DNA of 64,000 bases from Aquila chrysaetos chrysaetos (Eukaryota; Chordata; Aves; Accipitriformes; Accipitridae). Below are positions 53,801 to 64,000 of the stretch, one piece after another. The notes below the pieces were generated by a model. The model had not been told where the DNA came from. It worked only from the letters and a program-made list of their open reading frames with translations, and ran no database searches. Position numbers and translations under genes: made by a program. Positions within the stretch are counted from its first letter, which is position 1, and the number at the start of each line of letters is the position of its first letter. The stretch is from contig NC_044010.1 in NCBI RefSeq assembly GCF_900496995.4, positions 2,418,001-2,482,000 on the forward strand. The letters run 5' to 3'.

Positions 53801-56194
53801 ACTGGAGAGAGAAAGAAAAAGAGGGACTATTACTTGGCCAGCAATAGCATGCAACATTTTATGGTCAACACCAAAGTAACCAAAGACATCAACTAGGTTT
53901 TTCTGTAATCCTTTTACTCTTTTTAAAGCAGTAATTAGGAACACAGCCTTAGCTCAGAAACAAGCAACTTAAAAGCATAAGTGAAAAACGTCGGTAGGAA
54001 TTTTCAGGGCTCAGGAACTCAGAAAGACAGTATTATGGTATCAAAACACAAGAGGTGAAGTGTAGTGCCTCTAAACATATCTCCAGGGGAGTCACCTAGT
54101 AATCTGCTGGTCTGTAGTGGCTTCGGATGACAATGTGTAATACCAGCACCCATGTGTGTCTAGAAGACAAACGGACGAAGTCATACTCGGGGGGGAAAAC
54201 TTAGAAAACAGAAGCACACTGAAGCCTGCAGACTTTGTAAGTCAGGATTAATGAGGTATACAACAGCTAATATATACTTAGATCCAGATAAAAGCTAAGT
54301 TTAAGCCACATTGTATAGAAATTAAGTAATGCTAATCATTCATGGTTGAACTTTAATATTAGCACTATCTGTAGAAAATAGTTCTTAATTTGGAAAATAG
54401 AAAGGCTGCATTTACAGGAAACAGAGATCTTGTGTTACTATTGCAACACAAGACTTCGACCTCCATTTGAACAGTCAGCTGATGCCAGCAATAATTTTCC
54501 AGCATTGTCTTAATTTCTCCTTCCCCATCCTCTCAAGTTGATGCCCATGGTGGTTTATCATTTTTGAATGCCATGCTTTGTCCCCTGGTTATAGAATTAA
54601 TACCAGTTTTTTCCCCAGATAAGAGAGTAAAACTGCTTTCAAGGAGACTTGACATAAAAAACTGACAAGCACAGCAAAAATAATCTGCAATATTTTTGGT
54701 AATTCAAGGACCCATAGACACTGATCTCACTTCACACATTCTTAAGCAGAAAATAATAAAACGTAGATACTACTGAATATTTATGCTTGCTGCTCATTGA
54801 AAAGGCCCTTGAAAGTACTATATAGAGAAGCCAAACGTTCAGCTGCTGCAGACCTGCAGAGTGCCAAAGTCAGCACAAATGCAGCAACTTACAATATATT
54901 GAGGATCTGCCTCTGTTATTCAAACTTCCACTTGCAAATGCCAACCTACACTCAGCAAGTTCTCACAGAAATGCTACGGGTGGGCTAATAAACCCCCTTT
55001 AGCAGGCTGTCAGCAGGTTTTCCTCCTTTTCCACCCCCTCTCCACTTCATCAAGTGGTATTAGCATTTGAAATACCATACTAGATCAAGTAGCCAGTGTA
55101 CTCTGCTGAAGTATTGCATTACAATGAATAAAACTATCACCAAAATGCTTTTATTCCTGGCTGGAGTACAAATTCTCTGAGGGAAGCTAGTAAAATCTTA
55201 GGAAGAAATTACTTTAGGCAACTGCGTTGAATGGATAGATCTTGACACATACATGTCATATACGCCGATGTCACAGCTACCTGTAACGCGTACAATATCG
55301 TCCGGAGCCCAGTCACGTAAAATTTCTTTCTTGCCTTTAAGTGAATTCTAAGTGCGACGTTAGAACGCCTCATCTAAATCAGGATTTTGTCACTGGCTAC
55401 AGGAATAGGAAACACATTTGATATGCCATCAGTATTTTCAGCTGCAAAACAACCGGTGAGCCCTTTTAGTAAGGAAGAGGTGCAGTCAGAAGCCAGTAGC
55501 AGCATTCCTGTTCCACAGACTTGCTGCTTGCTCACTGCAGGGCTACAGTGAAAGCACAGAAAGGTTCAGTTCCACCCACCCAAGATGGTGGGGTGACCCG
55601 GCAGAGAAACCCGGCCACTGTCACCGCTTCTCTTGATAAGGGATTCTGGCGTACAACCCCCCGCCCCGGGATGCCTTACTGGGCATCTTTCAGCACGTTT
55701 CTTAGTCGGGAAAACCCTACTCGGGGTGGGGGCTGCTTTGCTTTCCAGACCTTTTCCCTCTGGGAAAGGGGACCGGGAAAAGCAGGGCCGCCACCAGCGG
55801 GCTCTCCCGTGAGGAAACGGCTCCCTACGGACAACGCCCGCAGCGCTGCGCTTTACTCGCTTCGGTCGGAACCGAAGAGGCGGCAGGTTGGGCCCGACAC
55901 CCGGCTCCGGTATCTCCCCCGCAAAAAACGGGGGGACTCCATGAGGCGGGAACGGCCGTTGGGGGCTGCGCGCGCTCCCTCAGAGAGCGGCTCCGCGAGG
56001 ACACCGCCGCCTCTGGCGGGAGGGTAACGGCCCGGGGCGGGGGGGGGGGGGGGGGGTACACACGGACACGATTGCGACCCACCAGGTGTAGAAGGAAAGG
56101 CAGCTCCCGGGAGCTGCGCCTCGGGAGGAGAGGGGAAGGAGCGGAGCAGGGCTGGGGGAGAGGAGAGGAGAGGGGACGGGACGAAACGCCTCAC

Positions 56195-56340
56195 CTGCGG
56201 CCGGCGCACCCCGAGTCCCTACTCCCTCCTCCGGCGGCACCCGGATCAGCTGATACCGGCCCCCCTCGCGCGCATGCGCCGCTACAGGCTCCCACCCGGA
56301 AAACGGCCCGCAGCGGCGAAGCCGGCGTCTTTCCGCGCTT
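56195..56340 (-). other. ATP6V1A: Probable non-coding first exon of ATP6V1A
   Basis: On the minus strand, GCAG|GTGAGG gives a consensus donor whose last exon base is 56195. It is the only strong minus-strand donor I noticed in the CpG island upstream of the coding exons. The 5' end is an estimate. Confidence 0.6.
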
Positions 56341-56520
56341 AAGTTCCGGGCGGAGCTTTACCCCCCCCCCACCCCCACGCACCTTTAGGTGCGGGTTCAA
56401 GTCGAGCCGGCAGAAGATTGGCCGCCCGGTAGCACGTGATTTGGGGCGCCCCCCCCCCCGCCTTTTTCCCCCCTGGCGCCGCCTTTCCCCTCAAGTCACG
56501 CTGAGGGGAGGGGCGGGGCG
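56260..56520. promoter_or_regulatory. Bidirectional core promoter of ATP6V1A and NAA50
   Basis: The two genes diverge with under 700 nt between the ATP6V1A leader donor and the NAA50 ATG. Visible elements are an NRF1-type palindrome GCGCATGCGC (56270-56279), an inverted CCAAT box (GATTGGC, 56416-56422), an E-box CACGTG (56433-56438) in the context ATCACGTGCT on the minus strand, and a GC box near 56508-56520. The E-box resembles the CLEAR element through which TFEB-family factors drive V-ATPase and lysosomal genes. There is no TATA box. Confidence 0.6.
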
Positions 56521-56679
56521 TGAGCGCGGCGCGTGCGCGGCGCGGGCGGGGAAAAGGAGGGGGAGGGGAGGCGTGTGAGGGTGGTGGTGGGGGGGGGGGG
56601 TCATGGCGGCGAGGCGGCGGGCGGGGGCGCGCGCGGCGTGAGGTGAAAGGTGAGGGTGGGCGGCGCGTCAGGCAGGCAG

Positions 56680-56730
56680 GCGGACGGACGGAGGGACGGA
56701 CGGAGGGACGGACGGGCGGACGGACGGAGG
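56680..56730. repeat. Tandem GGAC/GGAG tetranucleotide repeat
   Basis: About twelve four-base units, mostly GGAC with interspersed GGAG and GGGC, lie in the presumed NAA50 5' leader. Confidence 0.8.
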
Positions 56731-56881
56731 CCCATGTGGAGCGGGCGCGGGAGGAGCGGGAGCAGGAGGCTGAGCCGTCCGCGCTGCCCGGGCCGAGGAG
56801 AGGGGAAGGCCGTGAGCCGTACCGCCGGACCCTGTACGCAGTCAGCGCGGACGCCGGTACCGGCCAGGCCGCGGCCGCACT

Positions 56882-56889
56882 ATGAAGGG
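56882..56889 (+). CDS. NAA50: NAA50 first coding exon (start codon, partial gene)
   Basis: The sequence ATGAAGGG followed by the consensus donor GTGAGTG gives Met-Lys and two bases of Gly. That is the known start of N-alpha-acetyltransferase 50, whose first coding exon is equally tiny. The position fits: in human NAA50 lies head to head with ATP6V1A. NAA50 acetylates protein N-termini, mainly those starting with methionine, and associates with the NatA complex; it also supports sister-chromatid cohesion. No further NAA50 exon is visible before the window ends, so they must lie beyond 64 kb. The identification rests on three residues, the splice site and synteny. Confidence 0.75.
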
Positions 56890-59800
56890 GTGAGTGCGGG
56901 CCCGGCGTGCTCTCTGTAGAAACTCGGGCCCGGTCCGGTCGTTGACAGGACGGGGCGGGGGGGGGGGGGGGGGGGGGGTCGGTCCACGTTTCGGTCGTTA
57001 GCGTTTTTGGTAGTGCGGGCGAGCGGCCCAGGCGGGGCGGGCGGCGCCGCGTTCTCGGCGGGAGGGCGGAGGGGGCCGAGCGGTGCCGTCGCCTCAGGGC
57101 CGGGGCCGGTGGGGGGGGGGGGGGGGGGGGGGGTTGGGTTGGGGGGGGGGGGGGGGGGGGGGGGGGGGTGGGGGGGTCGGTGCGGCTCTCCCGCCTTTTG
57201 GGAGAGGGGCCGCCCGTACCCACCGGGGGGGGGGGGGGGGAACAGGGGAGCCCGTTTTAGGGGAGAAAACCCGGCAGTCCCTTCGCTGCGCGGTGGTGGC
57301 CTTTCAGCCGAGCGAAGAGTTCCCCCCCCCCCCCGCTGTAAAATTTATTCCGCTGCCGTAGCGAAAACTCTCTCCGTGCTCAGCCCTGCCGCGCTGAGCC
57401 GGTGGAACGCCGCGGTTCTTCGTTGCTCCTGAGGGATGTCGGCTTGCGGGCTCTAGGGAGCTGCAAAAGGGAGGGAGAAAGCAGTCGGCTGGGGGGGGGG
57501 GATGCTGGATGCTGGCTGTTTTTTCGTACTTGTCTGGCGACAGCGAAGAAACGCCGTTGGGGCTGTGCGAAAAAGCTGCCGGCCTCGGACGAGTGGTTTT
57601 GCAGCACCGTTGTTTGTAACATCCTCTTAGCACTTCTGTTGGTTTAAGTCTTTTTAAGTCTTTATCTACGCGGAGGCTGTACGACGTGGATGGATGAAGA
57701 CGCGCCGTGTTTTGTGTCTCGATTTCTGTAGCACGCTGCTTTGGGCCTGGCGTCGCTTCTCGGCGGCTCTTGAAAAGCTACAGATTTTGGATGTGGTCGG
57801 CTGAAAGACTCGGTTTCCTGCTCAGTGGAGGCGGTGAGGTGCGGTGTTTGAGCAGGAGACGGGAGGCCTTTAGAGTCACGGTTCTGCTCTGGTGTTGGGT
57901 GACCTGCCTGACCTTGCACAGGTCACTTTGGGACAGGTTTTTCAATGTGGGTTAAATCACCTGATGTTTATTAATTTCAGCATCACCCGTGCTCCACAAA
58001 ACGTGATTCTTCCACTCCCTGCCTCAGTTTCTTCATACGCACAAGGGAAGTTTTCCACGGCTGTTTCACAAAGGAGTATTAAACCAGTCCCCTTGAAACT
58101 GGTGTTATGCAATGCTGGGTATTATTATTCCAGTTTGGCAGCTTAAGGCAGGGTGAATGGAAGCTGAAGCACTTAAGCTTTTACTAAGAAATGGTAAGGG
58201 GTTTAGCTTATTAGCAATTGGGGTGAGGTCACATGATAAGGCTGCTTGATAACAGATAGTCAGTTGTTTCTTATAGCGTGGAAGCCACCTCAAACGTCAT
58301 GAGGGGCTGGCAGGTATCTGTAGAAAGAGGTTCAGCGATGATGGCAAATAAACTGACTCTCAGCTGACATTAAATAGGTGTGTTTGGGATATCGGGCAAT
58401 CCTTTATTCACCTGCACCACCCTACATGAAACAGGGCGCTGCGCCTCTTAGTCATCTTATAATGAGGATGACAGAGTTTGCAAGAAGGGAGACAGCGCTG
58501 ATCAGCCAAGATGAAGTGGCAGTTGACGTGATCATTGTTCAACAGCGCTCCTGATGAAACCGGGTTTCTTTTTATCCTCCGTTGACCACTCTGCTGCTTT
58601 CTCTAGCTTAGCCCTGCTTTGGCTGTATGTCAATTGTGAGTTGAGTGGCAGGGTTACTGGGGCCTGGATGCATGAGGTGGAAAGCAGCCTGGACATGTCA
58701 GGCCAGAGCCGTGGAGGTCTCCTGGCAGGCCGCAGCCTGAGCTGTCCACTGTGCTACGGCGCTTCCCAAGGGGCTGAGCCCTGGCTTTGTTTGTGCTCCT
58801 CAGGAATTCTCATTTCAGGGAGCTTTTCTACCTTTTGTAACTTTTCTTTTTTTTTCCAAATAAAAAGCTATGGAGGAAAAAAACCCACATACCCCTCTTC
58901 TGCTTCCAGAGCACCAAACTTTATTTCTGTTACTTTACTTTCACTTACAGGCAGCTTCATCACTGATTCGACTTCAGAACTGATCTATTTGGGTTCTGTG
59001 CTTGTGTATTTCTGCTTTTCTGGTTCTCCTTCATCTCTTCGAAGAGCAGCGTATTCCTGTCTTGTCAGAACACTGTTAGCACCATGGAGCAAGTTCTTGT
59101 GCAGAATAAAATCTTCATATTGAATCCAGGTGTTCTCTAAAAATTCAGACTGAGGCAAATAGGCCGATAGAACTCAAATTGAAAAATAACCCAATTTAAA
59201 TACAATGAGAGAATCAAAGGACTAGATGAAGATTTCAAAAGGAATATATTAAATTACATAGGAGTGCTCTGGAACAAAACCAAATTGTTTGTCAAGCTAC
59301 AAAGATCGGAGAAGATCCCTAAAAAACAAGTACTGTCAGAAGATAGGTCCAAAAATAGATCTAAAGCTTCAACTCCCAACATAGAGAAACTGATGTGGTG
59401 TTTGAAGGGATCTGATCTGTCTTCAGTATTGAATCCAAAATTGTGGATCAGTTCTTTTGAACAAACCGACTCCATCTGAGTACTTTTTCTGGGAGTGTAT
59501 GCGTTGCGTAGTAACCCACACCACAAAGTGCAGAGATAATTTTGGGAGCACTAAGACCCATAACATCAGCTGTAATTATGAACAGTCTACTTTGGCAGAG
59601 AAAGAATTAAAAAAGAACCTAGCAAGTTCACTGGCATTTTGAAATTTCAGATCTAAAAGAGATTGTGTAGTCAAGGTGTGTTGCTTGCAGCCCTCTTTCT
59701 TAGCTCTCTGAATTCAAAATAGCACATAGCAGTGTGTTAATAATGCATAGGGGGTTGTTGTGTCTCTGTCATCAGGGCGTTTGAGATCAGGTGATGACTT

Positions 59801-62800
59801 TTACAGAGGACCTCTGGTTTCAGATATAGCAAAAGATTTTTTTTGCTTTCTCAGCAGCTTAAAATTTTGTGGGTTTTCTCTTACTTGATGAGTTAAATAC
59901 CAGCTTCTGAACTGGTAATTGCTATTACCTCCCACCTGCTTTTGTGATACTTGGCTTTATGTTCACTCTATCCTCGTCTGCTGAATGATTTTAATAGTTT
60001 AGAGACTCGTTGTGTTTCCCTTTTTTTCTTAAATGTGAGCTGAAGAACTGAGGTAGTTCACTGTTCTGTTAGTGATCTTCATGATTCTCTAGAGATTCAT
60101 TTCTTTTTTCATTTATTGTATTCCTAAATGTTGTTATTGTTAGTTCTGGAATTTCAAAATCTATTTTAGAACTGGATTTGCACGAGGAAAAATACCAGTG
60201 GGAGGGACTCGGGTTCTACTGTCTGTAGTAATTTGCCTGTTTTTGTAGAGCAGATGTAAATAATACTCCCTGTGCTTCCCTTCTTTTGCAGTGTTGATTC
60301 ACTTGTTGCTCAGTGGTTTTGTATTTTCGTTACAGTTGTTTTAAGAAAAGTGGTTTTAAGGAAAGAAGACAGAAAACCCTGCATTGATTCTTGAGCATTT
60401 GCTGGTCGCAGTCTGTGGCCTTTTGGTCTTACAGTAAGGGTGCTTTTCTGACCCATTTCAGTTCAGATGAAGCCTGTGAGAATAAGTCCCTGCTGCCCTT
60501 ACCTAAAAACCACATTACACAAGGGGTGTGATGCAGGACACGCATGCTCCGTCATATGCTTGTACCTGCTATGTGACTGGGAATACCAGATATATAGAGC
60601 ATGTATCGCATGTTGCAAGCAGGGCCTGGTGCCTGTGATCCTGTGCATATGTGTTATTTTGTCACATTGACCAAACCCCTCTCCAGTTTTGATGGGAAAC
60701 ACCTGTGGGATTGTCATGTGGCAGCACGCATTGAGCCACATGATGAAAAACTGATTGAAAGAGGGAGCAGAGTGCTGTGTGTTCTACTGCTGTCTCAGAA
60801 AGTAATGTGCACTACTTATGTGTAAGAAACTTACAGGAGACTGCCTCTAAACTTTTACATGTTTGCAGTTAAGTCTTATGCTTCGTAGTTTCTAAGGGTC
60901 CTGACTTGCTGCAGAGGAGCCCTTCAGACTACATGCTACACAACAGGTAGCTGCTGCCACAGAGGACTTCATAACCCGGAGGCTTTGCAGGCTAGTGCTA
61001 TTCTAGCTGCCTTTGCAGAAGAGACATCACAGCTGGGGAATACCGAGCATAACAGAAAAATAACGATAGTGTTTTCAAAGTACGGTAAGCTGTTATGGGT
61101 AAGCTCTGAGATAACTGCTTGTTTTGCCCGGATTCACAAAGTAAACCCTTCAAGGTCCTGAAGCTGTGCGTGTTTCTCATGAGAACAGGGAAGGTTTTTT
61201 CCTCTCCTTTTCTGAGTTAGTATTATAGAGTTCGTGCAGAGCTGTTGATTTGTTTCCATTTGCAAGGCACAGTGCTAAGCTTAACATATATGGGAGGAAG
61301 TTCCAAGTTTATGAGAAAACTGCTGAATTGTCGTATGCACTGGAGGTGGGACAAAAAAAGGTAATTGAGCTTGAAAATCACTGTTTGGTTTTAGGATTTT
61401 TCTGAACCTAGAAATGTCAAAGCTATACTCTCTGCATTTAATTTCATGGACGGTAAATTTAGACCTTGCCTATATGCATGCTTACAAATGGCTTAATATC
61501 TTCTAAATTAGTTTATAAAAACTCAATGTGGTTTATTATAGGTACTTTAGCCTGATTTATAGCTCTTACCACTTTGAGTTTAATTCCATAACCAGATTAA
61601 GACATTCCACGAAGTAGGAAGGATTGGGAGGATAGGAAGGTAGCACAGGGATTGTAGCTATCTTATTGAAGCACTTTAGAACCCAGTCTTGTCTTTTGAG
61701 TGGTGTGTGACCACTCGGTTCTTTTTACATGTATATGTGGCTTGTTACTCTATAGATTGGCTTGCTAGGTTGGGACATTTCTTCTGTGAAGGAAGCAGTA
61801 CCTTTAGTAATCACCAAATGCCACAGACTCTGCTGCCATCTCCTGAGGACAAGAGAAATGATGCAGCCTCCTTTGCCACATTAATCTTTTCTAAAATGGG
61901 GAATAATGGGTGATGGTTGAGCCAGAAAAATAACTTTTATCCAAGTGCAAATGATTCAGAGCTTGAAGAGCCTTCCCATTTGGCAAGCATTAGAAGTGTT
62001 CAGACCAATAATCTGAGAAGGCGCTAGATATTTTTACCCGGAGGAGGAAAGGACAGGAGAAGTCGGATGTTCATATTTGTTTGGGAATTGATAATAGAGA
62101 AGTGCAGTACCTCCTTGCATCCCTTCGGCTCTGAGGCAGACAATGTTAGGATCACTTTCTGCTCCCTGCTGAAAGAGGGGAAGGTCAGAAGTTACCTATG
62201 TGGGAGTTTTAGAGCAGCAAAAGTTTGTCGGGAGGGAGATCTGAAGTGCGGAAGTGGGGGGGAAGAGAGAAGCTGTCTATGCATAGAAGAATTGCTCGGT
62301 ATTTGGAGACTCTTGGACTTGAAGACCTGAGAGCGGAGAAGCACGGCATTGAAATGGGGTAACTATGCTTTGACACAAATACACATTGAATTAATTTGTT
62401 ATGGGGAGGAAATGAAATGAGGCTTTATAAAAAATAGAGCCAAAAACATTTCCACAACACTGTCACTAGGTGACTAAGATGAAGATATTTGGATTTTCCT
62501 GGGGGCAGAGTAATTTTTTAAAAATGGGTTGAAAATACCATGCTGCATGGTAAGATCTTGATGCATGAAGTACTTCCTGAGCTCACTTGGCCTTCTTCCT
62601 CCCTCTCCCTATTCTTTTCCAGGCTCCATGTGATTTTTGGCCCTTAGCAGACTAGAATCTTGATCCCTGAAAAAAATTCCTATTTCCACCATCTGAACAT
62701 TGTATTTATTCTCTCTTTGAGAGTATGGGGTGAGACCCAGGGTAGCAGTTGAAGGCTTGTGAAAGTTTTCTCTACATGGCACTTGGAATTTCTTGTCAGT

Positions 62801-64000
62801 AAAGATCACAAATTAGGTTGAAAATTGCAATTAAAGGAGATTTGTTTGTTTTTAGCTCTTTTAGCACAAATTTTTATTTGAGAACAATTCATTCTTACTG
62901 AAAATTGGGGAAATGGGGGTGGAAGAACCTTTTTGTGCTTGATAAGTTAGGTGCTTGCAATGATTGTTGCCTTAGAAGTATTTGAAGGTAAGTGCGTAAA
63001 CCTGATAGCATGTTCTGTTAATTTTTCACAGTATGTTATTTATATAATGCATGATTTTAACACCTCAAAAGAAAAAAAAGAAAACAACCCTGGGACTGAA
63101 ATCCAAAGTATAGGCAGGAGACCCGTAATGACCTGCCATTTTTTCATTACTAATCTGATGGACACAGGCATTTGTAAGGAAAGGTGTTTCAGTGACCTAT
63201 AGAAATAGTTTGCCTGAAGCAGAGAAATACCTTTCTCCTGATATGTCAATTCTATAGTTTGTTACCTAATTTAAGTACGAGAAGTGCCCCTGAGCTATAT
63301 AGATTTATGTAAATAAGGCACTTTGTGAACCCAGCATCACTTCTGTTTTGAATTTGAAGGTAAGCCTCTGTTCTTACCTAAGCATCACCAAGTACTTCAT
63401 GAACACTAATTAGCGAAGGTTCGTGATCTCCTGGGAGGCAAGTAAGGGTTGTAATTGTTATATCGAGGGACACTGAGGGTATGGAAAGCAGCAGTAATTT
63501 ATAAGGTGTCTCAGGGTATCGGTAATAGAGACACAACACTGATTTTGAGCTGAGTTGTTTCAAACTAGTGAAGTACTTCTGCTTTGCAGTCATGGTTCAA
63601 AATCTGAAGTTCTTCTGAGCTTGCTTGGCTAATAAGGAAAAGTGGTTAGACCAGCAATGGAGAGTTAGGATTTCTGGCAGCTCTTTATCTGCTCTATGAT
63701 CGCAGGCAAGTCGTTTCCTCTTTCACCTGACTTTGATGCACCTGGGATAGACAGATATAATATCTAAGCCTTTACCTCATGAGGTGCTCTGAAGCAGCAA
63801 AGTGTTACGGGCTTCTAAGTGATGTATGTATGGCTGCTTTTCTGTCCTAGACAACTATATTTTTTCCTGATATTTTAAGTTTAAAAATTCTGTCAGCTGG
63901 GCACAGTGATTCCTGCTCTCTGTATCCAGCTGCAGATTGAGATAGCTTCTGATTTTCTTGGGAAAGCTTATTTTTATTTGACACTTGTTGAAATTACCTC
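56890..64000 (+). other. NAA50: NAA50 first intron, incomplete
   Basis: The first 0.7 kb is GC-rich with very long G runs; the rest is AT-rich unique sequence. I looked for the second NAA50 exon (start SRIELGDVTPHNIKQLK) in all frames and did not see it. A protein-like stretch on the minus strand at about 58985-59176 and a 570-nt open frame on the plus strand at 58554-59123 are not recognised and are not called as genes. Confidence 0.7.
56957..57240. repeat. Cluster of long poly(G) tracts
   Basis: G runs lie at 56957-56978 (22), 57111-57133 (23), 57141-57168 (28), 57170-57176 (7) and 57225-57240 (16). A C13 run follows at 57322-57334 and a G11 run at 57491-57501. They sit on the coding strand just downstream of the NAA50 first exon. 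Exact lengths of such runs are unreliable in any assembly. Confidence 0.85.

Larger units (their letters stand above)
43121..56194 (-). other. ATP6V1A: ATP6V1A first intron (5' UTR intron), 13 kb
   Basis: This is the large intron between the CpG-island leader exon and the first coding exon. It contains two CR1 fragments (48303-49200 and 52116-52310) and a T/G-rich simple tract near 53742-53800. The rest is AT-rich DNA with no coding or RNA gene I can support. Its upstream end, from about 55.6 kb, lies in the CpG island. Confidence 0.75.
55600..57650. promoter_or_regulatory. CpG island over the divergent ATP6V1A-NAA50 start region
   Basis: CpG and GC density rise sharply here relative to both flanks. 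The island covers the ATP6V1A leader exon, the NAA50 leader and first coding exon, and the start of the NAA50 intron. It includes extreme homopolymers, of which the largest are G runs of 18, 22, 23 and 28 nt. Confidence 0.75.

Noticed and set aside
56520-56885. 121-codon plus-strand frame ending at the NAA50 start
   Set aside because: The Arg/Gly-rich translation comes from the GGAC repeat and GC content, and its stop overlaps the NAA50 ATG by chance.
56339-57223. 294-codon open frame on the minus strand, rich in proline
   Set aside because: It is a by-product of C/G homopolymers in the ATP6V1A-NAA50 island; poly-proline from C runs is not evidence of a protein.
58554-59123. 189-codon plus-strand open frame in NAA50 intron 1
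   Set aside because: No recognisable domain or homologue and no promoter. It partly lies antisense to the minus-strand coding-like stretch. Kept only as a caution.

Overview
The window looks like avian nuclear DNA. Three genes are read here as split coding sequence with matching splice phases, and the interspersed repeats are CR1 non-LTR retrotransposons, the main repeat family of birds, including the CR1 3' end built on ATTCTATGA-like units. No species can be named from the sequence. There is no bacterial operon, CRISPR array or viral gene, and I found no convincing new molecular system. The most interesting points are an altered catalytic motif in a phosphatase, a shared promoter with a lysosomal-type E-box, and an unusual gene order.

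Layout, left to right. Positions 1-10.9 kb hold TENT5C (FAM46C) on the minus strand: a long probable 3' UTR (1-6771), a single coding exon (6772-7944), one 5' UTR intron and a CpG-island promoter near 10.77-10.95 kb. Positions 11-18.2 kb are intergenic with no supported gene. Positions 18.2-22.5 kb hold DUSP12 on the plus strand, six coding exons giving 323 residues, starting in a CpG island with tandem YY1-type sites and an RFX X-box. Positions 22.7-56.3 kb hold ATP6V1A on the minus strand, 14 coding exons giving exactly 617 residues plus a 5' UTR exon about 13 kb upstream. DUSP12 and ATP6V1A converge tail to tail, with poly(A) signals under 300 bp apart. Positions 55.6-57.6 kb are a CpG island acting as a divergent promoter for ATP6V1A and NAA50. 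Only the first coding exon of NAA50 (56882-56889) lies in the window; the rest, to 64 kb, is its first intron.

Repeats are modest. There are three CR1 copies, all inside ATP6V1A introns and all in the gene's sense orientation, plus A/T runs and remarkable G/C homopolymers around the NAA50 start.

The four genes are housekeeping or regulatory and do not form one pathway: TENT5C is a non-canonical poly(A) polymerase, DUSP12 an atypical dual-specificity phosphatase with a zinc-binding tail, ATP6V1A the catalytic subunit of the vacuolar proton pump, and NAA50 an N-terminal acetyltransferase. The divergent ATP6V1A-NAA50 pair is the same as at human 3q13.31. Human TENT5C and DUSP12 lie at 1p12 and 1q23.3, so the combined order here is a rearranged neighbourhood relative to human.
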